Source: Rhodobiaceae bacterium (GTDB taxonomy: Bacteria; Pseudomonadota; Alphaproteobacteria; Parvibaculales; Parvibaculaceae). From it: a DNA stretch of 13,126 nt. A program made the position numbers and the translations under genes. Below, in pieces: positions 7,213 through 13,126 of this stretch. The stretch's first letter is position 1; each line of letters starts with the position of its first letter. The notes below the pieces were generated by a model that saw nothing but the letters and a program-made list of their open reading frames with translations, did not search any database and was not told the origin of the DNA. The DNA lies in contig DAIEIL010000127.1 in NCBI GenBank assembly GCA_027352645.1, positions 1 to 13,126 of the forward strand, in the 5' to 3' direction.

Positions 7213-7252
7213 AGGGCCCGCGAGCGGTTAAAACCTCCGCCACGCGGGCCTT
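7213..7252 (+). terminator. Hairpin after the SDR gene, possible terminator
   Basis: The arms AGGGCCCGCG (7213-7222) and CGCGGGCCTT (7243-7252) pair over ten bases with one G-T wobble, and the 20-base interior contains a second small hairpin, GGTT-AA-AACC (7226-7235). It begins 14 bases after the SDR stop and ends 29 bases before the next start. There is only a two-base T-run, so termination would be weak or factor-assisted; a stabilising 3' structure is an alternative. Confidence 0.5.
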
Positions 7253-7281
7253 ACGCCGCATGACAATGATTGGAGACGGAT

Positions 7282-7494
7282 TTGGACAAGACCGAAATCA
7301 AGCGCATCGAAGCCTATCTGCGCGAGAAGTTTCGTCTTCCTTCGATCACGGTCACGAAGCGGCCGCAGAAGGACGACTCCTGCGAAGTGAACATCGGTGA
7401 CGAGTTCATCGGCGTTATCTTCAAGGACGAGGAAGATGGCGAGGTTTCCTACGCCTTCCAGATGGCCATCCTGGACATCGACCTTCCGGAGTGA
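7282..7494 (+). CDS. DUF3126 family small protein
   Basis: A 70-residue acidic protein. The run KRPQKDDSCEVNIGDEFIGV followed by IFKDEEDGEVSYAFQMAILDIDL is what I know as DUF3126, a small conserved alphaproteobacterial family of unknown function; recognition is from memory. No membrane segment or cysteine motif is present (a single Cys). The start chosen is TTG at 7282, because GGAG (7272-7275) lies six bases before it; an upstream in-frame TTG at 7270 has no ribosome site, and the ATG at 7266 is in another frame. It follows the SDR gene beyond a hairpin, so it may be transcribed separately. Its stop is 12 bases from the convergent membrane protein's stop. Confidence 0.88.
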   Translation: MDKTEIKRIEAYLREKFRLPSITVTKRPQKDDSCEVNIGDEFIGVIFKDEEDGEVSYAFQMAILDIDLPE

Positions 7495-7506
7495 TGCTTT
7501 AAGGCC

Positions 7507-8271
7507 TCAATCCGTTATCGTGCCTTCGAGGCCGTTGGGAAGTCCCGGCGCCTCGAATGAGGTGACGAGCCGGATCATCAATTCGTCGATCCGGCGCCAC
7601 TCCTCCAGACGCGCGCGCTTGTAGCGATAGGTGAGGGCGAGGTTTCTCGTCAGCAGAAGGCTGCGCGTGCAGTTCGGGCTTTCGACCAGCGCCGTCTTTT
7701 GCTGGCAGGTGATGAGAACGAGCCGGCCGTCGCTATCGGTTCCAACGAAGAGATCCTGGTCCTTGTAGCCGGAATTCGGCTTGAAGCCGAATTTATCAAG
7801 CCCCGCGCGCTCCTTCTCGGCCACTGTCGAGGCGAGATATTTCGTATAGACCTCCTTCAGCCGGCGTTCGGCAGGCAGCATTGCGCCCGCTTCGTGCAGC
7901 GCGAAGAAAACGACCTGCGCGTCGGGCGTGTTGTCGGCGAATTCGGCCTGCCGCTCCAGCGAATAGGGCGCGAAGTCGGGGAGCAGCGCATGCATGGCGA
8001 CTTCGGGCTGCCTGCCGCCGCCACGCTGCGAGGGGTAGCGCGTGTAATTTTCAGGGATGAGGAAGCGGGTACCGCCAATGACGGCCTCGATACGCCGCGT
8101 GGCAGCGCTGGCTTTCGGGTCGCGGCCGAGGAGTTCGGCGGGCGTCGGCCCAAAGTAGTAATAGAGAAAGATGCCCGAAAAGATCAGGACCGCGAGCGCG
8201 ACCAGCACGGGAAGAATCCAGGCAGGGCGTTCATGGACCAGCTCCCCGCCTGATTGTTTCTGTCGCGCCAC
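7507..8271 (-). CDS. Single-pass membrane protein of unknown function
   Basis: A 254-residue protein with a short basic cytoplasmic tail, one transmembrane helix (about 18-40, from WILPVLVALA to FLYYYF) and a soluble domain of about 210 residues predicted to be periplasmic. The domain starts with IGGTRFLIPENYTRYPSQRGGG (65-86), then a segment with LLPDFAPYSLERQAEF and ends in a basic helix with RYKRARLEEWRRIDELMIR (216-234). Two cysteines at 189 and 201 could form a disulfide. I do not recognise the family. The start chosen is GTG at 8271, with GGAG eight bases before it; the in-frame ATGs further upstream (8322, 8424) lack a ribosome site. It converges with the DUF3126 gene and is divergent from the three-helix protein. 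Confidence 0.8.
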   Translation of the reverse strand: MARQKQSGGELVHERPAWILPVLVALAVLIFSGIFLYYYFGPTPAELLGRDPKASAATRRIEAVIGGTRFLIPENYTRYPSQRGGGRQPEVAMHALLPDFAPYSLERQAEFADNTPDAQVVFFALHEAGAMLPAERRLKEVYTKYLASTVAEKERAGLDKFGFKPNSGYKDQDLFVGTDSDGRLVLITCQQKTALVESPNCTRSLLLTRNLALTYRYKRARLEEWRRIDELMIRLVTSFEAPGLPNGLEGTITD

Positions 8272-8342
8272 TCGGCTTTCTCCTTCCGTCCACTCGCGTC
8301 GCCCATAGTAACGGCGGCGCATTGCAGAACAATCTTTGTCTC

Positions 8343-8357
8343 GCCTTGAAACAAGGC
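8343..8357. promoter_or_regulatory. Perfect palindrome GCCTTG-AAA-CAAGGC in divergent gap
   Basis: A six-base inverted repeat with a three-base centre lies in the 265-base gap between two divergent membrane-protein genes (starts at 8271 and 8537). The gap otherwise holds GC-rich sequence with no promoter I can place with confidence; one AT-rich stretch (CAAAGATTTTATTG, about 8421-8434) is the only likely promoter area. The palindrome may be an operator or a leader hairpin. Nothing in the sequence decides this. Confidence 0.25.
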
Positions 8358-8536
8358 TGCGGCGCAAAGCGGAACGAATATCGGCCCGCGCTGGCAGGCC
8401 CCCATCTAAACCCCTGACTTGCAAAGATTTTATTGCCGCCCGCCTCGGTCGCCCGGCTGGTATGGGCCTTGCGGATAAAGGTTCGACAATGGCGGGGCGC
8501 CCGCGGGAGCGCAGGGCAGGGGTTTGGGTTCAGGAC

Positions 8537-8848
8537 ATGTCTGAAGGCTTGGCTTTTTTCTTTTCGGTGGCAACGGGCTTCGTCGCTGCGGGCATCACGG
8601 GGAGCGTCTATCGCATCGTGACCAGCAAGCATCCGAGCTTTCAGGTCTGGTCGGATACGACCATAGGCAATTTGCTGGGCGTGGCGACGCTGATCTTCGC
8701 CGGTCCGAACGTCATCCTGCGCAATGCGTTTCGCGCTCAGGTTTTCGAGAACCGGCCGCCGGTCTGGCTGCTTTTCTCGGCGTGCCTCGCGATGATCTGG
8801 AGCTTCATTTCGGGCATCTTCGTTCTGAGCCTGATTTTGGCGGCCTGA
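8537..8848 (+). CDS. Small three-helix membrane protein of unknown function
   Basis: A 103-residue protein that is mostly membrane: helices at about 5-27 (AFFFSVATGFVAAGI), 43-62 (IGNLLGVATLIFAGPNVI) and 76-102 (VWLLFSACLAMIW through SLILAA). A polar segment YRIVTSKHPSFQVWSD separates helices 1 and 2. It resembles small inner-membrane proteins of unknown function common in alphaproteobacteria; I cannot name the family with confidence. The ATG at 8537 is chosen because the hydrophobic protein starts there; its ribosome site is weak (CAGGA). An in-frame ATG at 8489 with AAAGG before it would add 16 basic residues and cannot be excluded. It converges with the next gene, whose stop is three bases away inside a shared palindrome. 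Confidence 0.75.
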   Translation: MSEGLAFFFSVATGFVAAGITGSVYRIVTSKHPSFQVWSDTTIGNLLGVATLIFAGPNVILRNAFRAQVFENRPPVWLLFSACLAMIWSFISGIFVLSLILAA

Positions 8849-8859
8849 TGGTCAGGCCG
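8841..8859. repeat. Palindrome spanning both convergent stop codons
   Basis: CGGCCTGA (8841-8848), TGG, TCAGGCCG (8852-8859): a perfect eight-base inverted repeat with a three-base centre. The TGA of the plus-strand gene (8846-8848) and the TGA of the minus-strand gene (8852-8854, complement) lie inside the two arms, so each mRNA can fold the same stem at its stop. No T-run follows on either strand. It may act as a minimal bidirectional 3' end, or arise from both genes ending in an Ala codon plus TGA. Confidence 0.55.
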
Positions 8860-9916
8860 TCTGGCGGCGTCTGAACCTTCGGCGGAGAGAACCGAGGAAT
8901 CCGGCGCCGACGGCAGCGATGAGCGCCCAGGCCCAGCCTGCGGCCCAGAGGATCAGATTGGCCACCGTCTTGAACGCGCGCAGGCTGGTCTTTCCCGTCA
9001 GTTCCACGATGCCGCGCGTCTTCGTGCCGAGCTTGCCGCTCATCTTGGTGATGCGCTCGAGATCGTCGCTGCTTTCCACATATTTCATGAGCCGCACGGT
9101 CTCTGCCGGGCCGACGCTTTTCTCCAGTGTCGCGACATCCTTGAGCACGGGGGAGAGGCGGGCCATCGAAACGCCATTGGCGTAGTCGGAGATCGCGTGT
9201 CGGGTCGCGGCGCTGTCGGCAAGGTTCACTTCCTTCAGAGTTCGTCCGAGCCGCTCGAAATTCACCGCCTCGCCGAGCATCCGCGTCATGTCTCGCGTGA
9301 AGCGAATGGTGAGCGTTCCGGCCTTCTTCGAAATCTTGATGAGTGACACGCCGATCTTCGCGGGCAGAGCGCCGCCACCCGTCGCCACCGTCGCCGTGGT
9401 CGCCGCAAGGCCGACGACCGAGAGGCCGAGGACGAACTGAGAATAATCCTGACCATTGACGAGTTTGGTCCCTTCCGAGCCGATATCGCGCACATCGCCG
9501 ACGACCGTGAGGTCCGATGTGATCGCGCCCATGAAGGAGGCCGTGTCACTGCCTTCGCCGCTCACGAAGCCCTCGAAGAAGCTGCCCGTGTTCCGCATGA
9601 CGGTATTGGCGAGCGTCTTTTGCTGAGCGAGGCGGGCGGCGGTGCCGGGCTCGATGGTTGCGCCCATATAATCCGCGATATCCGCATACATGGTCGCGTC
9701 ATCGAAGCTGCCTGCGTCGAGCGCCTTGTCGATGCGGCGGCTGAGATCGGAGCCGCTCGTCGTTTGCGCCAGCTCCGCGCGGATGAAGGGATCTGCCGGA
9801 ATGGCGTCGTCCGGCACGTAAGCGTCGAGATAGCCGTTCTGAAACGCGAAGAGGAAGAGGACGGGCGCGAGGAGCAGGAAGATCAGAATGTCGAAAAACA
9901 GCCTCATGCCCGTCAT
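8852..9916 (-). CDS. Membrane protein of unknown function with terminal and central hydrophobic segments
   Basis: A 354-residue protein that I do not recognise. Seen: an N-terminal transmembrane helix (5-26), a soluble stretch with acidic helices (30-155), a central hydrophobic Ala/Gly/Thr-rich segment (161-183) followed by KIGVSLIKISKKAG, a charged helical region (200-315) and a C-terminal helix (317-343) ending in an Arg-rich tail RRRFRRR. The central segment has TATVATGGGALP, a flexible Gly/Ala hinge reminiscent of membrane-inserting hairpins, which is inference only. The start may be ATG 9916 or the in-frame ATG 9907; AGGGG is only one base from the first and ten from the second, so the shorter form (351 residues) is plausible. 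It lies 53 bases downstream of the PhoX gene on the same strand and may share its transcript. Confidence 0.8.
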   Translation of the reverse strand: MTGMRLFFDILIFLLLAPVLFLFAFQNGYLDAYVPDDAIPADPFIRAELAQTTSGSDLSRRIDKALDAGSFDDATMYADIADYMGATIEPGTAARLAQQKTLANTVMRNTGSFFEGFVSGEGSDTASFMGAITSDLTVVGDVRDIGSEGTKLVNGQDYSQFVLGLSVVGLAATTATVATGGGALPAKIGVSLIKISKKAGTLTIRFTRDMTRMLGEAVNFERLGRTLKEVNLADSAATRHAISDYANGVSMARLSPVLKDVATLEKSVGPAETVRLMKYVESSDDLERITKMSGKLGTKTRGIVELTGKTSLRAFKTVANLILWAAGWAWALIAAVGAGFLGSLRRRFRRRQTA

Positions 9917-9969
9917 GCCCCTGCCATTTGCCCTCGTCGAGATTGCGGCATTGGCGGGGTCTGCGCAAC

Positions 9970-11931
9970 CTATCCCCCTATGGGGCCGCCCTTCTTCTCG
10001 CGAATGGCGACGACGGAGGGGCGCGGCGGCATGCCCGGCGTGAAATCCGGCCAGCGCGTGGCGGGATCGTCGAAGGTCGAGGCGCGCTCGAAGCCCTTGA
10101 AGTCTTTCGTTCCGTCAGCGCCGGGATGCTGCACGGCCACGAAAAACGTCTTCGAATCCGGCGTGAAGCAGGGACCGCACATTTCCGCGCCCACGGGTAC
10201 GCGGAAGAAGCGGCGCGAGGTGCCGCGTCTGGCTCCGTCGGTTTCGAGCGCAAACATGCCATCCGCCGCGCCGGAGGTCTTCGTCCATTCGTCGCCCTGA
10301 TCCGTCGCCACCCAGAGCCGTCCCTTGCCGTCGACCGCCAGATTGTCGGGGCAGGCGAACCAGCCGTCCGCAGTCGTCGCGCCGTTCCATTTCGCCTTCT
10401 CCTCGGGTTCTGCCGGGTCGCCGCAGGTGACGAGGAGCGTCCAGGTGAAGCTATCCGCGCCGTGGTCGCCGTTCTTCGGCGTAATTTCGACGATCTGTCC
10501 CCAGAGGTTGTCCGCACGCGGATTGACGGCGTCGATCTTGTCCGCCGTGCGCTTGGAATTGTTGGTGAGCGAGATATAGACCTTGCCCGTCTGCGGGTTG
10601 GGCTGCACGTCTTCGGGCCGGTCGAGCGGCGTCGCGCCGAGAATATCCGCCGCGCGGCGCGCCTCGATCAGAACGTCGGCTTGCGAGGAAAACCCGTTTG
10701 CGGCATTGAGCCCGTTCGCGTCGTGAACGAGCGGCCTCCATGTGCCCGAGCCGTCTTCCTCGAAGCGGGCCACGTAAAGCGTGCCTTCGTCGAGCAGGTC
10801 GCGATTGACGGCGCGGTCTTGCGGATCAACCTTTCCGGCGGTGACGAATTTATAGAGATATTCGAAACGCTGATCGTCGCCCATATAGACGGCCAAGCGG
10901 CCATCCTTCGTCAGCGCATTCTCGCAGCCCTCATGCTTGAAGCGGCCAAGCGCGGTCCGTTTGCGCGGCGCGGCAGCGGGGTCGAGCGGATCAATCTCGA
11001 CCACCCAGCCGAAGCGATTTGCCTCGTTAGGTTCCTCGTTGATGTCGAAGCGCTTGTGGAAGCGCGCCCAGCCCATCTTGTCTCCGGGAATCCCCATGCG
11101 CGCGTAATTCGCCGCTTCCGGATGCGCGTCGATCTTGCCCGCGAAATAGATGTTCACATTCTCTTCGCCGGTCAGATAGCTGCCCCAGGGCGTGATACCG
11201 CCCGCGCAATTGTTGAGCGTGCCGAGGACGCGGGTGCCCTCCGGATCGACGGAGGTCTTGAGGCGCGCATGGCCGGCCGCCGGGCCGCTGATCCTGATTT
11301 CGGTGTCGAGGGGCGTGATGCGCCTGTTATAGACGCCGGCCGCGACGGGTGCCCATTTGCCGTTAGCCCCCAGAGCGATTTCGACGATCGAGCAGCCGTG
11401 AGCGGCGATGGCGACGTCCACCTGCTCGGAGCTCGCCTCCTTCACATCGGCGAGACCGGGGAACATGAGCGGCGCGTTCGTATATTCATGATTGACGCAA
11501 AGAAGCCCGCGGTCGCTCGCGCCGGAGCCATAGGGCAGGGGCACAAAGCCCACATAATCGTTGTTGTAGCCGAATTGCTGGCGCTGGGCCTCCGCCGTCT
11601 GGCGCTGAGGGTCGAAGGCGGGCGCGGCGGCGAGTACGGGGTCGCCCCAGCGGATCAGGATATCGGCGTCATAGCCTTCCGCCACATGGTGGCGTTCATC
11701 GACGCCGCGCGGCAGCTCCTTGAAGGTGAAGCCCGGAACCTTCTCCGGGCCGTCGCAGGCCGCCAGGGCGAAAAGGCTGGTCGATGTGGTGGCAACGAGG
11801 CCGGCGGCGCCCAAACCCTTCAGGATCGCGCGGCGCGACCAGAGTTCACCCAGCGTCGGCGCCATGGGCCGCGCAATGGCCTCGTCGTCCACCGCCTCGA
11901 GAGCGGCTTCGAAGGACTTGCGCTGGGTCAT
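9970..11931 (-). CDS. phoX: PhoX-family alkaline phosphatase (DUF839), Tat-exported
   Basis: A 653-residue phosphatase of the PhoX/DUF839 type, which uses calcium and iron to release phosphate from organic esters outside the cytoplasm. Seen: a twin-arginine signal SRRAILKGLG at 32-41 after a long polar n-region, then a hydrophobic stretch ending LAACD (56-60), which fits a lipobox; the PhoX landmarks NHEYTN (147-152), NNCAGGITPWGSYLTGEEN (240-258, with Cys242 in the place of the iron-binding Cys), RFGWVVEIDP (306-315), GRFKHEG, YMGDDQRFEYLYKF, and TRWPDF near the C-terminus (626-631). The start is ATG 11931, with GGAG six bases upstream; upstream in-frame ATGs at 11943 and 12045 lack a ribosome site. 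No Pho box was recognised in the 130-base divergent gap. Some DUF839 proteins are not proven phosphatases. Confidence 0.93.
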   Translation of the reverse strand: MTQRKSFEAALEAVDDEAIARPMAPTLGELWSRRAILKGLGAAGLVATTSTSLFALAACDGPEKVPGFTFKELPRGVDERHHVAEGYDADILIRWGDPVLAAAPAFDPQRQTAEAQRQQFGYNNDYVGFVPLPYGSGASDRGLLCVNHEYTNAPLMFPGLADVKEASSEQVDVAIAAHGCSIVEIALGANGKWAPVAAGVYNRRITPLDTEIRISGPAAGHARLKTSVDPEGTRVLGTLNNCAGGITPWGSYLTGEENVNIYFAGKIDAHPEAANYARMGIPGDKMGWARFHKRFDINEEPNEANRFGWVVEIDPLDPAAAPRKRTALGRFKHEGCENALTKDGRLAVYMGDDQRFEYLYKFVTAGKVDPQDRAVNRDLLDEGTLYVARFEEDGSGTWRPLVHDANGLNAANGFSSQADVLIEARRAADILGATPLDRPEDVQPNPQTGKVYISLTNNSKRTADKIDAVNPRADNLWGQIVEITPKNGDHGADSFTWTLLVTCGDPAEPEEKAKWNGATTADGWFACPDNLAVDGKGRLWVATDQGDEWTKTSGAADGMFALETDGARRGTSRRFFRVPVGAEMCGPCFTPDSKTFFVAVQHPGADGTKDFKGFERASTFDDPATRWPDFTPGMPPRPSVVAIREKKGGPIGG

Positions 11932-12062
11932 GACGGGCTCCATTGATTTCGACCAGCCAAGGCTAGTGGGTCTGCGTTGCGGCTTCGTGACGCCGCGTCT
12001 CGTCTCGGGCGGCGCGGCATGGCATAGTTTGCCGCAATGAGACACCGGATCGAGGATAAATG

Positions 12063-12593
12063 ATGGCTATTTATGCGCTGGGCGGCACGAGGCCCATTCT
12101 TCCACCCGAAGGCGAATTCTGGGTCGCGCCCAATGCGCAGGTCATGGGCAATGTGAAGCTCGAACGCAACGCGAGCGTCTGGTTCAACGCCGTCATTCGC
12201 GGCGACAACGAACTCATCACCATTGGCGAAAACTCCAATGTTCAGGATGGTTCGGTTCTGCATACCGATCCCGGCTCGCCGCTCACCATCGGCGCCAATG
12301 TCACCATCGGCCACATGGTCATGCTGCACGGCTGCACCATCGGGGAGGGAAGCCTCATCGGTATCGGCAGCATTGTCATGAACGGCACGCGCATCGGCAA
12401 GGGGTGCCTCATCGGCGCCAATACGCTGATCCCTGAGGGCAAGGAGATACCCGATTATTCGATGGTTCTCGGCGCGCCCGGAAAAGTGGTTCGCACGCTG
12501 ACGGAAGAACAGAGCGCCGCGCTGCGCCTTTCCTCCGACCATTATGTTGAGAACTGGAAACGCTATGCGCGCGAGCTGAAGATCATCGACTGA
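12063..12593 (+). CDS. Gamma-carbonic-anhydrase-like hexapeptide-repeat protein (YrdA/PaaY/CaiE type)
   Basis: A 176-residue left-handed beta-helix protein of standard length. Seen (numbered from the ATG at 12060): VWFNAVIRGDN with Arg47 and Asp49, QDG at 62-64, and the three zinc-ligand histidines His68 (VLHTD), His85 and His90 (GHMVMLHGC), as in gamma carbonic anhydrases; then repeated IGxGSxIGxG turns and APGKVVR. Members are carbonic anhydrases, or trimeric proteins tied to acyl-CoA pathways (PaaY, CaiE), and the next gene is a crotonase, so either role is open. Two ATGs are adjacent; GAGG is four bases before the first and seven before the second, so the second (12063) is preferred. Divergent from phoX. 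Confidence 0.93.
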   Translation: MAIYALGGTRPILPPEGEFWVAPNAQVMGNVKLERNASVWFNAVIRGDNELITIGENSNVQDGSVLHTDPGSPLTIGANVTIGHMVMLHGCTIGEGSLIGIGSIVMNGTRIGKGCLIGANTLIPEGKEIPDYSMVLGAPGKVVRTLTEEQSAALRLSSDHYVENWKRYARELKIID

Positions 12594-12641
12594 TCTGCGC
12601 CGCACGAAACAACCAAAAGAAGACAAAAAAGGGAGGATTGA

Positions 12642-13126
12642 ATGAGCCAGCCACAGGAAGTTCTGTACGAAGTTTCCGAACACATCGCGACGATCACGCT
12701 CAATGCGCCGGAGCGCATGAACACGATCTCGGGCCCGATGCTCGACCAGTTGACCGAGCGTCTGCTCGAAGCCAATGCCGACAGCGATGTACGCGTCGTC
12801 ATTCTCACTGGAGCAGGCCGTGCATTCTGCGCCGGTCTCGATCTCCGCGCCCAGACGGGTGGGGGCGGCACGGGCATTCTGAGCGGCAGCGTCGTCTCGA
12901 CTACGCTGAACCTTCGTCACACGCCGCCGACCGTGCTCCACGAGATGGAAAAGCCGACCATCTGCGCCCTCAATGGCGGCGCGGCGGGCTACGGCATGGA
13001 CACGGCGCTGGGCTGCGACATGCGGATCATGGCGAAATCGGCCAAGCTCGCTGCCGCCTTCTGCAAGCGGGGCCTCGTGCCTGAATCCGGCGGCACCTGG
13101 TTCCTGCCGCGCCTGATCGGCTGGGA
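12642..13126 (+). CDS. Enoyl-CoA hydratase/isomerase (crotonase) family protein, C-terminus outside window
   Basis: The first 161 residues of a crotonase-fold protein that continues past the right edge. Seen: NAPERMNTIS (21-30), the oxyanion-hole region AFCAGLDLRA (61-70) and LNGGAAGYGMD (110-120), then KRGLVPESGGTWFLPRLIG (142-160). The position of the first catalytic Glu seems to be Ala138 (KLAAAF where relatives have FAEVF), while the second acidic site lies beyond or near the edge and cannot be judged. GGGAGG is five bases before the ATG at 12642. It follows the beta-helix protein by 48 bases on the same strand and is likely co-transcribed. It differs from the crotonase at 360-1154 and is not a duplicate. 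Confidence 0.93.
   Translation, partial: MSQPQEVLYEVSEHIATITLNAPERMNTISGPMLDQLTERLLEANADSDVRVVILTGAGRAFCAGLDLRAQTGGGGTGILSGSVVSTTLNLRHTPPTVLHEMEKPTICALNGGAAGYGMDTALGCDMRIMAKSAKLAAAFCKRGLVPESGGTWFLPRLIGW

Noticed and set aside
6275..7261. Long upstream extension of the ABM-like gene through the SDR region
   Set aside because: The extension is antisense to the SDR gene, whose cofactor and catalytic motifs are all present. A start with its own ribosome site exists at 6274.
8425..8515. tRNA-like GGTTCGA sequence near 8480
   Set aside because: The bases flanking TTCGA do not form a five-pair T stem, and no anticodon or acceptor arm fits around it.
9928..11946. 672-codon open frame on the plus strand opposite phoX
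   Set aside because: The phoX frame shows a Tat signal and DUF839 landmarks over its full length; the opposite frame has no recognisable domain and no good ribosome site.
1..13126. Defence system, CRISPR array, prophage or transposon
   Set aside because: No direct-repeat arrays, nuclease, helicase, transposase, integrase or phage genes were seen, and gene content and base use look uniform.

Overview
The window is GC-rich, densely coded bacterial chromosome, most likely from an alphaproteobacterium. Evidence for this is a DUF3126-type small protein (a family I know from Alphaproteobacteria), the style of the metabolic genes, and a GTCACCCCG-type intergenic palindrome. I cannot name the genus from this stretch alone. 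No rRNA, tRNA, CRISPR array, insertion sequence or phage gene was seen, and no intergenic gap exceeds 300 bases.

Layout: (1) 1-3657, minus strand: a catabolism-flavoured run reading right to left: alpha/beta hydrolase, FGly-type sulfatase, a strong palindrome, crotonase-fold enzyme, and an SDR dehydrogenase cut by the window edge. The mix (esterase/lactonase, sulfatase, enoyl-CoA hydratase-like, SDR) suggests degradation of a sulfated or esterified acyl or alicyclic compound, but this is inference. (2) 3849-4688, plus: serine acetyltransferase CysE, divergent from the hydrolase. (3) 4698-6274, minus: a PuuB/DadA-type FAD amine oxidase preceded by a tiny ABM-like protein, translationally coupled. 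(4) 6398-7494, plus: a complete SDR, a hairpin, then a DUF3126 protein starting at TTG. (5) 7507-9916: three membrane proteins I cannot assign: a single-pass anchored protein (minus), a three-helix protein (plus) and a protein with hydrophobic segments at both ends and in the middle (minus). (6) 9970-11931, minus: PhoX-family phosphatase with a Tat signal. (7) 12063 to the end, plus: gamma-carbonic-anhydrase-like left-handed beta-helix protein followed by a second crotonase, cut by the window edge.

The genes read as ordinary housekeeping and accessory metabolism: sulfur assimilation (CysE), sulfate ester cleavage (sulfatase), organic phosphate scavenging (PhoX), amine oxidation, and CoA-linked degradation (two crotonases, two SDRs). 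I found no convincing new multi-gene system. The parts most worth a second look are the unassigned membrane proteins at 7507-9916, the two crotonases with Ala where classical hydratases have their first catalytic Glu, the apparent Tat-lipoprotein signal on PhoX, and an 8-bp palindrome that contains both stop codons of a convergent gene pair.
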